In this document: positions 52,423-64,000 of the stretch, in pieces
Numbering within the stretch: the stretch's first letter is position 1
Layout: each line of letters opens with the position of its first letter
Source of the DNA: Tenodera sinensis
Lineage: Eukaryota > Arthropoda > Insecta > Mantodea > Mantidae
DNA: 64,000 nucleotides
Assembly: GCA_030765045.1 (NCBI GenBank)
Contig: CM060969.1
Span: forward strand, 48,213,216-48,277,215
Direction of reading: 5' to 3'
Notes under the pieces: model-generated
The model's database searches: none
What the model saw: the letters and a program-made list of their open reading frames with translations, nothing else
Told to the model about the DNA's origin: nothing
Made by a program: the position numbers and the translations under genes

Positions 52423-54488
52423 TGTCTGACTGTCTGTGCGTGTCTGTCTGACTGTCTGTGTGTGTTTGACTGTGGACCTGTATCTGTTTTTAGATTGACT
52501 CACATATTATTATGAGAAATAATTATGGCAAGGGTAAATTATTGCTTGACTCAACTGGTAACAGTCATGAAGCCCTCTTTATTCAGAGAAGCAACGCAAT
52601 ACACCTGATATAAATTCATTTAATTTAAACGCCAGGTATTGTATAACAGGGTTTCCTTTATTTGTAATAACAAGTTCATCATGCTTGACTTAATTGCGGG
52701 TAGTTAAAAAGTGTACCCCCCAGGGAGGATTTGAACTCACAACCGACGAATCAAGCGTTGCTAGTTACGGGCCCCCACCAGCTCTCTGTCACCGCGGCTA
52801 CCAGGAGGTACGAGTCAAAGGCACTTTTATAAGGATCTTAAGCACTGAGTGATGGCTGGATGTCAATTGCAGGTTATAAGTATTACAATAATATGCAAAT
52901 AGAATACTCATTTACTCCACTTTGTCATTAATTTTGATTACTACATGCTACATAGTACCTCATCATTTATAAAAATCACTATTTCGGTCCTATTTCAAAC
53001 AGCAAGACAGAGATACGTAAGTACTCTGTGGTCAATATAAATGTTGTACTGATCAAGCTAAATATACAGCATTTTCAAGGCTCTACTGATCATATACATA
53101 CATGTATGTGTGCTTGGTAGTTTACAGTCACCGCACATGTGAACACAATATCAGTAGTTCAGTTAACTGCGTTAAGATAGGTTCTGAATGAAAAACGACA
53201 CTTTGTTTACTCACTTGGAAGATCTATACACATATGTAAACAAACCAAAGCATAACCTCAAACAAATTGCATTCATTCGTAGAGGTATTTACAACACCCA
53301 ACTATAATGCTTCCGATTGCAACACTTTAACTGAAAGTAACATATTGAATCTAGAACAATACAAAATAATTTGTCGTAATTGCCATAAATCATATATTTA
53401 AGGATTTATGGGTGCATAATAGAAAGGCACATCCAAGGAGTATCTAAACTTGGTTCTGTGAAACAGATTCAAATACTGTTGTCGATGTACATATGTATGT
53501 CAGAGATACTTAGAGTAGTTTCTCTCTGCATGGTGATGACGGCAAGGCTGAATAAATTCAAAGAGCAAAGTTGTTAACGTTGCCCACGTATTGAAAGGTG
53601 TAAAATAAACGAAATAGGATGCAGTATTTCCCAAAATACGTTTTTATATGTTCTACTGGCCTTGACAAAGTCTGTACACGTTGAAAATATATTACTGAAT
53701 GTTTGAAATATAATTCGGACAAAAGTTATGTATAGCATGTCTCTTATGTGTACATACATATGTAAAAATCCAAGCATAACCTCCAATAAATTGCATTATC
53801 TGATAAAAGTATGATGACGGCATGGATGAATAAATTCAAAGAGAAACCTGTTAACGTAGCTCACGTATTGAAAGGTGTAACATAAATGAAATAGAACGCT
53901 GCATCCTCCAAAATACTTTTCTTTATCAAAACTTGTTCTATTGGCCTTGATTAAATCGCTACATTTCGAAAATATCTTTCTCAAGGTTTGAGATATAATT
54001 CTGACAAAGCATATGTACAGAATGAATCTCATATGTGCATATGTGAACAATCCAAGCATAACCTTAAACAAATTGCACTAATTCATAAAGGTATTTAAAA
54101 CGCACAGCTATAATGGTTTCAATTGCAGCTCTTTAATTGAGAGTAACATAGTTGATCTAGAACAATACAAAATCCTTTGTCCCCATTGCCATAAATTAGA
54201 TAGTATGTAAGGGCTAAACAAGTACACATTTGAAAAGCAGACTCAGGGAGTATCGAAACTTGGCTCTTTGAAACAGATTCAAATACTCTTGTGGTTGTAT
54301 GTCAGAGACACTAAGAGTAGTTTCTCTCTGAATGATGATGACTGCATGGTTCAATAAATTCGAGGAGTGTTTAACGTTGCACAAGTAATGAAAGGTACAA
54401 AATAAATGAGATAGAATGCTGTATTTCGCAAAATACTCTTCTTTTTTTTTTTTTTTTTTTTTTTTTCCATCAACACTTGTGCTACTGG
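49947..54488. repeat. Macrosatellite unit 12 (4542 bp)
   Basis: Twelfth full unit. Tracts are (AC)33 at 50503-50568, (TG)22 at 52377-52420 and T25 at 54442-54466. The core is 4407 bases, with the same two small deletions as unit 11 and the same set of shared substitutions. A private C lies near 52439 inside the 22-bp minisatellite and another near 52502. Confidence 0.97.
52706..52807 (-). mobile_element. tRNA-derived SINE-like element, unit 12
   Basis: As in unit 11: boxes unchanged, terminator run of five T. Confidence 0.55.
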
Positions 54489-55043
54489 TCTTGATTAAAT
54501 CGCTTAATGTTGCGAATATATTACTGAATGTTTGAGATATAATTCTGACAAAGGTTACGTATAGCTTGACTCTTCTGGAAATAGCCAACGAAGCCCTCTT
54601 CATTCTGAATGGCTTCTGTAAACGTAACGATGTGTAACACTTTGTCGCACAAATGCACAGAACCTGTTAAGTGACACCCCCATTTATTGGTTTGAATACA
54701 AAAAGGGAGCTGATTAATATAATTTATTAATCATGCATGCAAGGAGAATGAAGTTCTAAAGCCTTCACACAGCGCCAAGAGCTTAAAGGTTACGACTGTC
54801 CCTTAGCCTACTGAATTGTGCTCATTTCCATTTAGCTACCAGAAACTAGCATTAAAACAATTTATGGACATATTTGTCTTAATAAACTAATGTAGATAGT
54901 AGAACAAACGACTTCACGAATGTGTAGTATGAAGAAGATTTAGAGAAGAAACACATGTGAGCGCACAGATGAGATTTTTTTGGTGGAGGCTCTTGGCCGT
55001 CAAGAATCCATATTTCATTAAAACTCACAAATCCGTCCACGCG

Positions 55044-55098
<55 letters not shown>

Positions 55099-56903
55099 CA
55101 CACTCACACACGCACTCACACACCCACGCGGCTTAAAGTATTATATGGTGAACAGGTGTATAGACGGACCAACAAACTCTGTCGATTTCTTTTTGCAATT
55201 TTGAATATTGTCCCGTAGCACGACTAACAAAGTGCGAGATCTGTTTACTGATTATTCTCATTGTCAAGGCATAGCGCTGAAGTCCGTCGATGCTGCCTGC
55301 TTCAGAAGCAATTGAGCTGTCTGGCGCCGTTTCTCGACGGATTTTACCGTCCTAAATATTATAAGACGCACATGTATAATGCAATGGCAGCAAATTGACA
55401 AATAGAAGAGAGTTCATCTGTTAATTGACTCTTATTGTCGATAGTGAAGTGAGGAGCTGCTTGGCGGATTTTCGCGTCATTATATATTATTATAAGAGGC
55501 ACATTATATAATACAATGGCAGCAAACTTTGCGTCTTCTCTATGCATTTTTAAACACGTCTTGCAGTGAATCTAACAAACAGGGGCGATTTCATCTGTTG
55601 ATTGATTCTTTTAGCGGATAGTAAAGAGTAGCGATCGCGTCATGTAGTACACAGTTTCAGAACCTTTATACTACCTCGTTTAACTTTGCGTAGGAAGTAA
55701 GGCTCTTACTCAACACAATATGATTATCTGTATGAACAAGCGAGGTCTGTCACGAATACACACGTACACACGGTGATGAGGTGCCCGCTTGCTTATATCT
55801 CTGGCCCCTTGCTCTGTGAGACTCCTCTCTCCTCCCACTGACTTGGTGCTAATGAACAACCGTTCAAACGCAGACAACGCTCTTCGAATGGGAACATCGC
55901 TACTCGAGGAGCTTACTACCGGGATGCAAACCCAGGACGCAAACTCAAAATGATTTGGTGCAGTGGAGTACCCATTTTACATCGAGGCGACACATGTGAT
56001 TCTAACAAGTCAAAACCTGTCAAACGACATCTAGCGGCATGAATTCGTACCTCCAAGCGCAATGATCTAAGGTTTACACAACGTAACAACCCCTGATACA
56101 CATTCATTTCTGTTACCCGCCCGGTAGTTTAGCAAAATGTTTCCTTCTTTACTACTTACAATTTCATCATCCTCGACTCGCCGGTGGCCTATCTGTCTCA
56201 GGTCCACCAGAAGGTAGAGTTCAAGCGCACATTCATAACGATCTTAAACACAGCTCGATGGTTCGATGTCAATTGAAGGTTACAAGTATTAAAGTAATAT
56301 GTGATCATACGACTTATTTACTCCCCTTTGTCGTTAATTTTGGTTACCACATGCTACATAATCCCTCATCGTTAATAAAAGTTAGTATGTGTAATTCAAT
56401 GTCAGCAAAGTATGTCGTTTTCTGTATGCAATTTTTAATCATGCCTCTAGTATAAGTAACAATGTGTGGCGAGTTCAACTATTTATTGATTCGTATTGTG
56501 GATAGTAAAGTGTGGGCGGCGTGTCCTGCAGTAAACACTTTCAAAATTCTTATACTACTTCTTAGAACTTTAATATAGGAGTAAGGCTCAAAGTTTACTG
56601 AAAAAGCTAGCTGTATGTTAGCAGACTTTAGCGTCCAAAGTATTATAGGATGAGAATGTGTAATGCAATGGCAGCAAGCACTATGGTTTTCTTCATGCAA
56701 TTTATAACCATGTCTTGCAGTGAATCTAACAAAAAGGGGCGAGTTCACATTTTGATTGATTCTTTTTGCAGATAGAAATGAGTAGCCATCGTGTCATGCG
56801 GAAGACACTTTCAAAACCCCTATAATAGCTCTTTTTACTTTACCTAGTAAGTAAGACTCTTAGTTTACACAAAATAATTATCCTTTTGAACAAGCGTGTT
56901 CTG

Positions 56904-56944
<41 letters not shown>

Positions 56945-59011
56945 TGTCTGACTGTCTGTGTGTGTCTGTCTGACTGTCTGTGTGTGTTTGACTGTGGACC
57001 TGTATCTGTTTTTAGATTGACTCATATATATTATTATGAGAAATAATTATGGCAAGGGTAAATTATTGCTTGACTCAACTGGTAACAGTCAGTGAAGCCC
57101 TCTTTATTCAGAGAAGCAACGCAATACACCTGATATAAATTCATTTAATTTAAACGCCAGGTATTGTATAACAGGGTTTCCTTTATTTGTAATAACAAGT
57201 TCATCATGCTTGACTTAATTGCGGGTAGTAAAAAAGTGTACCCCCCAGGGAGGATTTGAACTCACAACCGACGAATCAAGCGTTGCTAGTTACGTGCCCC
57301 CACCAGCTCTCTGTCACCGCGGCTACCAGGAGGTACGAGTCAAAGGCACTTTTATAAGGATCTTAAGCACTGAGTGATGGCTGGATGTCAATTGCAGGTT
57401 ATAAGTATTACAATAATATGCAAATAGAATACTCATTTACTCCACTTTGTCATTAATTTTGATTACTACATGCTACATAGTACCTCATCATTTATAAAAA
57501 TCACTATTTCGGTCCTATTTCAAACAGCAAGACAGAGATACGTAAGTACTCTGTGGTCAATATAAATGTTGTACTGATCAAGCTAAATATACAGCATTTT
57601 CAAGGCTCTACTGATCATATACATACATGTATGTGTGCTTGGTAGTTTACAGTCACCGCACATGTGAACACAATATCAGTAGTTCAGTTAACTGCGTTAA
57701 GATAGGTTCTGAATGAAAAACGACACTTTGTTTACTCACTTGGAAGATCTATACACATATGTAAACAAACCAAAGCATAACCTCAAACAAATTGCATTCA
57801 TTCGTAGAGGTATTTACAACACCCAACTATAATGCTTGCGATTGCAACACTTTAACTGAAAGTAACATATTGAATCTAGAACAATACAAAATAATTTGTC
57901 GTAATTGCCATAAATCATATATTTAAGGATTTATGGGTGCATAATAGAAAGGCACATCCAAGGAGTATCTAAACTTGGTTCTGTGAAACAGATTCAAATA
58001 CTGTTGTCGATGTACATATGTATGTCAGAGATACTTAGAGTAGTTTCTCTCTGCATGGTGATGACGGCAAGGCTGAATAAATTCAAAGAGCAAAGTTGTT
58101 AACGTTGCCCACGTATTGAAAGGTGTAAAATAAACGAAATAGGATGCAGTATTTCCCAAAATACGTTTTTATATGTTCTACTGGCCTTGACAAAGTCTGT
58201 ACACGTTGAAAATATATTACTGAATGTTTGAAATATAATTCGGACAAAAGTTATGTATAGCATGTCTCTTATGTGTACATACATATGTAAAAATCCAAGC
58301 ATAACCTCCAATAAATTGCATTATCTGATAAAAGTATGATGACGGCATGGATGAATAAATTCAAAGAGAAACCTGTTAACGTAGCTCACGTATTGAAAGG
58401 TGTAACATAAATGAAATAGAACGCTGCATCCTCCAAAATACTTTTCTTTATCAAAACTTGTTCTATTGGCCTTGATTAAATCGCTACATTTCGAAAATAT
58501 CTTTCTCAAGGTTTGAGATATAATTCTGACAAAGCATATGTACAGAATGAATCTCATATGTGCATATGTGAACAATCCAAGCATAACCTTAAACAAATTG
58601 CACTAATTCATAAAGGTATTTAAAACGCACAGCTATAATGGTTTCAATTGCAGCTCTTTAATTGAGAGTAACATAGTTGATCTAGAACAATACAAAATCC
58701 TTTGTCCCCATTGCCATAAATTAGATAGTATGTAAGGGCTAAACAAGTACACATTTGAAAAGCAGACTCAGGGACTATCGAAACTTGGCTCTTTGAAACA
58801 GATTCAAATACTCTTGTGGTTGTATGTCAGAGACACTAAGAGTAGTTTCTCTCTGAATGATGATGACTGCATGGTTCAATAAATTCGAGGAGTGTTTAAC
58901 GTTGCACAAGTAATGAAAGGTACAAAATAAATGAGATAGAATGCTGTATTTCGCAAAATACTCTTCTTTTTTTTTTTTTTTTTTTTTGTCCATCAACACT
59001 TGTGCTACTGG
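54489..59011. repeat. Macrosatellite unit 13 (4523 bp)
   Basis: Thirteenth full unit. Tracts are (AC)26 at 55045-55096, (TG)19 at 56905-56942 and T21 at 58967-58987. The core is 4412 bases because two extra bases (GT) follow the T tract at 58988-58989. Private substitutions lie near 55298, 57295 and 58776. It shares a G near 57838 with units 9 and 10. Confidence 0.97.
57230..57332 (-). mobile_element. tRNA-derived SINE-like element, unit 13
   Basis: Boxes and terminator run are unchanged. A private G-to-T change near 57295 lies between the two boxes. Confidence 0.55.
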
Positions 59012-59566
59012 TCTTGATTAAATCGCTTAATGTTGCGAATATATTACTGAATGTTTGAGATATAATTCTGACAAAGGTTACGTATAGCTTGACTCTTCTG
59101 GAAATAGCCAACGAAGCCCTCTTCATTCTGAATGGCTTCTGTAAACGTAACGATGTGTAACACTTTGTCGCACAAATGCACAGAACCTGTTAAGTGACAC
59201 CCCCATTTATTGGTTTGAATACAAAAAGGGAGCTGATTAATATAATTTATTAATCATGCATGCAAGGAGAATGAAGTTCTAAAGCCTTCACACAGCGCCA
59301 AGAGCTTAAAGGTTACGACTGTCCCTTAGCCTACTGAATTGTGCTCATTTCCATTTAGCTACCAGAAACTAGCATTAAAACAATTTATGGACATATTTGT
59401 CTTAATAAACTAATGTAGATAGTAGAACAAACGACTTCACGAATGTGTAGTATGAAGAAGATTTAGAGAAGAAACACATGTGAGCGCACAGATGAGATTT
59501 TTTTGGTGGAGGCTCTTGGCCGTCAAGAATCCATATTTCATTAAAACTCACAAATCCGTCCACGCG

Positions 59567-59631
<65 letters not shown>

Positions 59632-61436
59632 CACACTCACACACGCACTCACACACCCACGCGGCTTAAAGTATTATATGGTGAACAGGTGTATAGACGG
59701 ACCAACAAACTCTGTCGATTTCTTTTTGCAATTTTGAATATTGTCCCGTAGCACGACTAACAAAGTGCGAGATCTGTTTACTGATTATTCTCATTGTCAA
59801 GGCATAGCGCTGAAGTCCGTCGATGCTGCCAGCTTCAGAAGCAATTGAGCTGTCTGGCGCCGTTTCTCGACGGATTTTACCGTCCTAAATATTATAAGAC
59901 GCACATGTATAATGCAATGGCAGCAAATTGACAAATAGAAGAGAGTTCATCTGTTAATTGACTCTTATTGTCGATAGTGAAGTGAGGAGCTGCTTGGCGG
60001 ATTTTCGCGTCATTATATATTATTATAAGAGGCACATTATATAATACAATGGCAGCAAACTTTGCGTCTTCTCTATGCATTTTTAAACACGTCTTGCAGT
60101 GAATCTAACAAACAGGGGCGATTTCATCTGTTGATTGATTCTTTTAGCGGATAGTAAAGAGTAGCGATCGCGTCATGTAGTACACAGTTTCAGAACCTTT
60201 ATACTACCTCGTTTAACTTTGCGTAGGAAGTAAGGCTCTTACTCAACACAATATGATTATCTGTATGAACAAGCGAGGTCTGTCACGAATACACACGTAC
60301 ACACGGTGATGAGGTGCCCGCTTGCTTATATCTCTGGCCCCTTGCTCTGTGAGACTCCTCTCTCCTCCCACTGACTTGGTGCTAATGAACAACCGTTCAA
60401 ACGCAGACAACGCTCTTCGAATGGGAACATCGCTACTCGAGGAGCTTACTACCAGGATGCAAACCCAGGACGCAAACTCAAAATGATTTGGTGCAGTGGA
60501 GTACCCATTTTACATCGAGGCGACACATGTGATTCTAACAAGTCAAAACCTGTCAAACGACATCTAGCGGCATGAATTCGTACCTCCAAGCGCAATGATC
60601 TAAGGTTTACACAACGTAACAACCCCTGATACACATTCATTTCTGTTACCCGCCCGGTAGTTTAGCAAAATGTTTCCTTCTTTACTACTTACAATTTCAT
60701 CATCCTCGACTCGCCGGTGGCCTATCTGTCTCAGGTCCACCAGAAGGTAGAGTTCAAGCGCACATTCATAACGATCTTAAACACAGCTCGATGGTTCGAT
60801 GTCAATTGAAGGTTACAAGTATTAAAGTAATATGTGATCATACGACTTATTTACTCCCCTTTGTCGTTAATTTTGGTTACCACATGCTACATAATCCCTC
60901 ATCGTTAATAAAAGTTTGTATGTGTAATTCAATGTCAGCAAAGTATGTCGTTTTCTGTATGCAATTTTTAATCATGCCTCTAGTATAAGTAACAATGTGT
61001 GGCGAGTTCAACTATTTATTGATTCGTATTGTGGATAGTAAAGTGTGGGCGGCGTGTCCTGCAGTAAACACTTTCAAAATTCTTATACTACTTCTTAGAA
61101 CTTTAATATAGGAGTAAGGCTCAAAGTTTACTGAAAAAGCTAGCTGTATGTTAGCAGACTTTAGCGTCCAAAGTATTATAGGATGAGAATGTGTAATGCA
61201 ATGGCAGCAAGCACTATGGTTTTCTTCATGCAATTTATAACCATGTCTTGCAGTGAATCTAACAAAAAGGGGCGAGTTCACATTTTGATTGATTCTTTTT
61301 GCAGATAGAAATGAGTAGCCATCGTGTCATGCGGAAGACACTTTCAAAACCCCTATAATAGCTCTTTTTACTTTACCTAGTAAGTAAGACTCTTAGTTTA
61401 CACAAAATAATTATCCCTTTGAACAAGCGTGTTCTG

Positions 61437-61485
<49 letters not shown>

Positions 61486-63501
61486 TGTCTGACTGTCTGT
61501 GTGTGTCTGTCTGACTGTCTGTGTGTGTTTGACTGTGGACCTGTATCTGTTTTTAGATTGACTCATATATATTATTATGAGAAATAATTATGGCAAGGGT
61601 AAATTATTGCTTGACTCAACTGGTAACAGTCAGTGAAGCCCTCTTTATTCAGAGAAGCAACGCAATACACCTGATATAAATTCATTTAATTTAAACGCCA
61701 GGTATTGTATAACAGGGTTTCCTTTATTTGTAATAACAAGTTCATCATGCTTGACTTAATTGCGGGTAGTAAAAAAGTGTACCCCCCAGGGAGGATTTGA
61801 ACTCACAACCGACGAATCAAGCGTTGCTAGTTACGGGCCTCCACCAGCTCTCTGTCACCGCGGCTACCAGGAGGTACGAGTCAAAGGCACTTTTATAAGG
61901 ATCTTAAGCACTGAGTGATGGCTGGATGTCAATTGCAGGTTATAAGTATTACAATAATATGCAAATAGAATACTCATTTACTCCACTTTGTCATTAATTT
62001 TGATTACTACATGCTACATAGTACCTCATCATTTATAAAAATCAGTATTTCGGTCCTATTTCAAACAGCAAGACAGAGATACGTAAGTACTCTGTGGTCA
62101 ATATAAATGTTGTACTGATCAAGCTAAATATACAGCATTTTCAAGGCTCTACTGATCATATACATACATGTATGTGTGCTTGGTAGTTTACAGTCACCGC
62201 ACATGTGAACACAATATCAGTAGTTCAGTTAACTGCGTTAAGATAGGTTCTGAATGAAAAACGACACTTTGTTTACTCACTTGGAAGATCTATACACATA
62301 TGTAAACAAACCAAAGCATAACCTCAAACAAATTGCATTCATTCGTAGAGGTATTTACAACACCCAACTATAATGCTTCCGATTGCAACACTTTAACTGA
62401 AAGTAACATATTGAATCTAGAACAATACAAAATAATTTGTCGTAATTGCCATAAATCATATATTTAAGGATTTATGGGTGCATAATAGAAAGGCACATCC
62501 AAGGAGTATCTAAACTTGGTTCTGTGAAACAGATTCAAATACTGTTGTCGATGTACATATGTATGTCAGAGATACTTAGAGTAGTTTCTCTCTGCATGGT
62601 GATGACGGCAAGGCTGAATAAATTCAAAGAGCAAAGTTGTTAACGTTGCCCACGTATTGAAAGGTGTAAAATAAACGAAATAGGATGCAGTATTTCCCAA
62701 AATACGTTTTTATATGTTCTACTGGCCTTGACAAAGTCTGTACACGTTGAAAATATATTACTGAATGTTTGAAATATAATTCGGACAAAAGTTATGTATA
62801 GCATGTCTCTTATGTGTACATACATATGTAAAAATCCAAGCATAACCTCCAATAAATTGCATTATCTGATAAAAGTATGATGACGGCATGGATGAATAAA
62901 TTCAAAGAGAAACCTGTTAACGTAGCTCACGTATTGAAAGGTGTAACATAAATGAAATAGAACGCTGCATCCTCCAAAATACTTTTCTTTATCAAAACTT
63001 GTTCTATTGGCCTTGATTAAATCGCTACATTTCGAAAATATCTTTCTCAAGGTTTGAGATATAATTCTGACAAAGCATATGTACAGAATGAATCTCATAT
63101 GTGCATATGTGAACAATCCAAGCATAACCTTAAACAAATTGCACTAATTCATAAAGGTATTTAAAACGCACAGCTATAATGGTTTCAATTGCAGCTCTTT
63201 AATTGAGAGTAACATAGTTGATCTAGAACAATACAAAATCCTTTGTCCCCATTGCCATAAATTAGATAGTATGTAAGGGCTAAACAAGTACACATTTGAA
63301 AAGCAGACTCAGGGAGTATCGAAACTTGGCTCTTTGAAACAGATTCAAATACTCTTGTGGTTGTATGTCAGAGACACTAAGAGTAGTTTCTCTCTGAATG
63401 ATGATGACTGCATGGTTCAATAAATTCGAGGAGTGTTTAACGTTGCACAAGTAATGAAAGGTACAAAATAAATGAGATAGAATGCTGTATTTCGCAAAAT
63501 A

Positions 63502-63537
<36 letters not shown>

Positions 63538-63559
63538 CCATCAACACTTGTGCTACTGG
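59012..63559. repeat. Macrosatellite unit 14 (4548 bp)
   Basis: Fourteenth full unit. Tracts are (AC)31 at 59568-59629, (TG)23 at 61438-61483 and T33 at 63505-63537 (the longest T tract, with the interrupting C lost as in unit 9). Allowing for that, the core is 4410 bases. Private changes lie near 60453 (which breaks the T-arm-like stem), 60917, 61416, 61830 and 62044. Confidence 0.97.
61771..61873 (-). mobile_element. tRNA-derived SINE-like element, unit 14
   Basis: Boxes and terminator run are unchanged. A private C-to-T change near 61830 lies between the two boxes. Confidence 0.55.
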
Positions 63560-64000
63560 TCTTGATTAAATCGCTTAATGTTGCGAATATATTACTGAAT
63601 GTTTGAGATATAATTCTGACAAAGGTTACGTATAGCTTGACTCTTCTGGAAATAGCCAACGAAGCCCTCTTCATTCTGAATGGCTTCTGTAAACGTAACG
63701 ATGTGTAACACTTTGTCGCACAAATGCACAGAACCTGTTAAGTGACACCCCCATTTATTGGTTTGAATACAAAAAGGGAGCTGATTAATATAATTTATTA
63801 ATCATGCATGCAAGGAGAATGAAGTTCTAAAGCCTTCACACAGCGCCAAGTGCTTAAAGGTTACGACTGTCCCTTAGCCTACTGAATTGTGCTCATTTCC
63901 ATTTAGCTACCAGAAACTAGCATTAAAACAATTTATGGACATATTTGTCTTAATAAACTAATGTAGATAGTAGAACAAACGACTTCACGAATGTGTAGTA
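63560..64000. repeat. Macrosatellite unit 15, partial (first 441 bp)
   Basis: The sequence matches the first 441 bases of the other units and is cut by the window edge, showing that the array continues to the right. One private substitution lies near 63851. Confidence 0.97.

Noticed and set aside
1..64000. 5S rRNA, rDNA spacer, histone or U-snRNA gene cluster as the identity of the tandem unit
   Set aside because: I looked for the familiar 5S, U1, U2 and U6 sequences and for histone-like reading frames and saw none in a complete unit.
1..64000. CRISPR array or prokaryotic replicon
   Set aside because: The repeats are kilobases long with no spacers, there are no operons, and the microsatellites and SINE-like element are eukaryotic in character.
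1..64000. Regular higher-order repeat of several units
   Set aside because: Shared variants do not recur at a fixed unit interval within the 14 units.
1..64000. Assembly artefact made by repeating one read or contig
   Set aside because: Each unit has its own substitutions, indels and tract lengths, so they are not copies of one consensus. Unit number and order still need long-read support.

Overview
The window is a single tandem array. A unit of about 4.54 kb repeats head to tail 14 times (1-63559), followed by the first 441 bases of a fifteenth unit (63560-64000). Both window edges lie inside the array, so neither flank is visible. There is no convincing protein-coding gene, rRNA gene or functional tRNA gene. 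The composition is AT-rich and noncoding, with long (AC)n, (TG)n and poly-T tracts and a degenerate tRNA-derived (SINE-like) element. This points to a eukaryotic genome, probably an animal. I cannot name the species. The array fits the term macrosatellite (unit above 1 kb).

Unit layout, in unit-1 coordinates, with the unit phase set arbitrarily at the window start: 1-90, end of module S3 carried over from the previous unit; 91-850, mostly unique sequence with an AT-rich inverted repeat (224-244) and an (AC)n tract (557-604); 851-1260, modules R1 and R2; 1261-1593, unique, with a tRNA T-arm-like motif on the minus strand (1427-1443); 1594-1883, module PA; 1884-2412, modules R3 and R4; 2413-2555, (TG)n tract plus a 22-bp minisatellite; 2556-2630, a stray S-tail copy; 2636-3022, module PB, containing the tRNA-like element (2748-2850, minus strand); 3023-3270, unique; 3271-4530, modules T1, S1, a truncated T, S2, T2 and S3, with the poly-T tract (4485-4508) inside S3.

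The unit is therefore itself built from older, diverged internal duplications (families P, R, S and T), while the 14 present-day units are nearly identical. Subtracting the three simple-repeat tracts leaves 4410 bases in most units. Every departure from 4410 is explained by an indel I could locate. Substitutions are few per unit, and many are shared by neighbouring or scattered units in mosaic patterns, as expected from unequal crossing-over and gene conversion.

The most interesting possibilities are: (1) the macrosatellite itself; (2) a tRNA-like element with A-box-like and B-box-like motifs and a T-run terminator in every unit; (3) complementary (AC)n and (TG)n tracts 1.8 kb apart in every unit, which could pair in a transcript or form Z-DNA; and (4) the clear hierarchy of nested duplications. 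All functional readings are inference.
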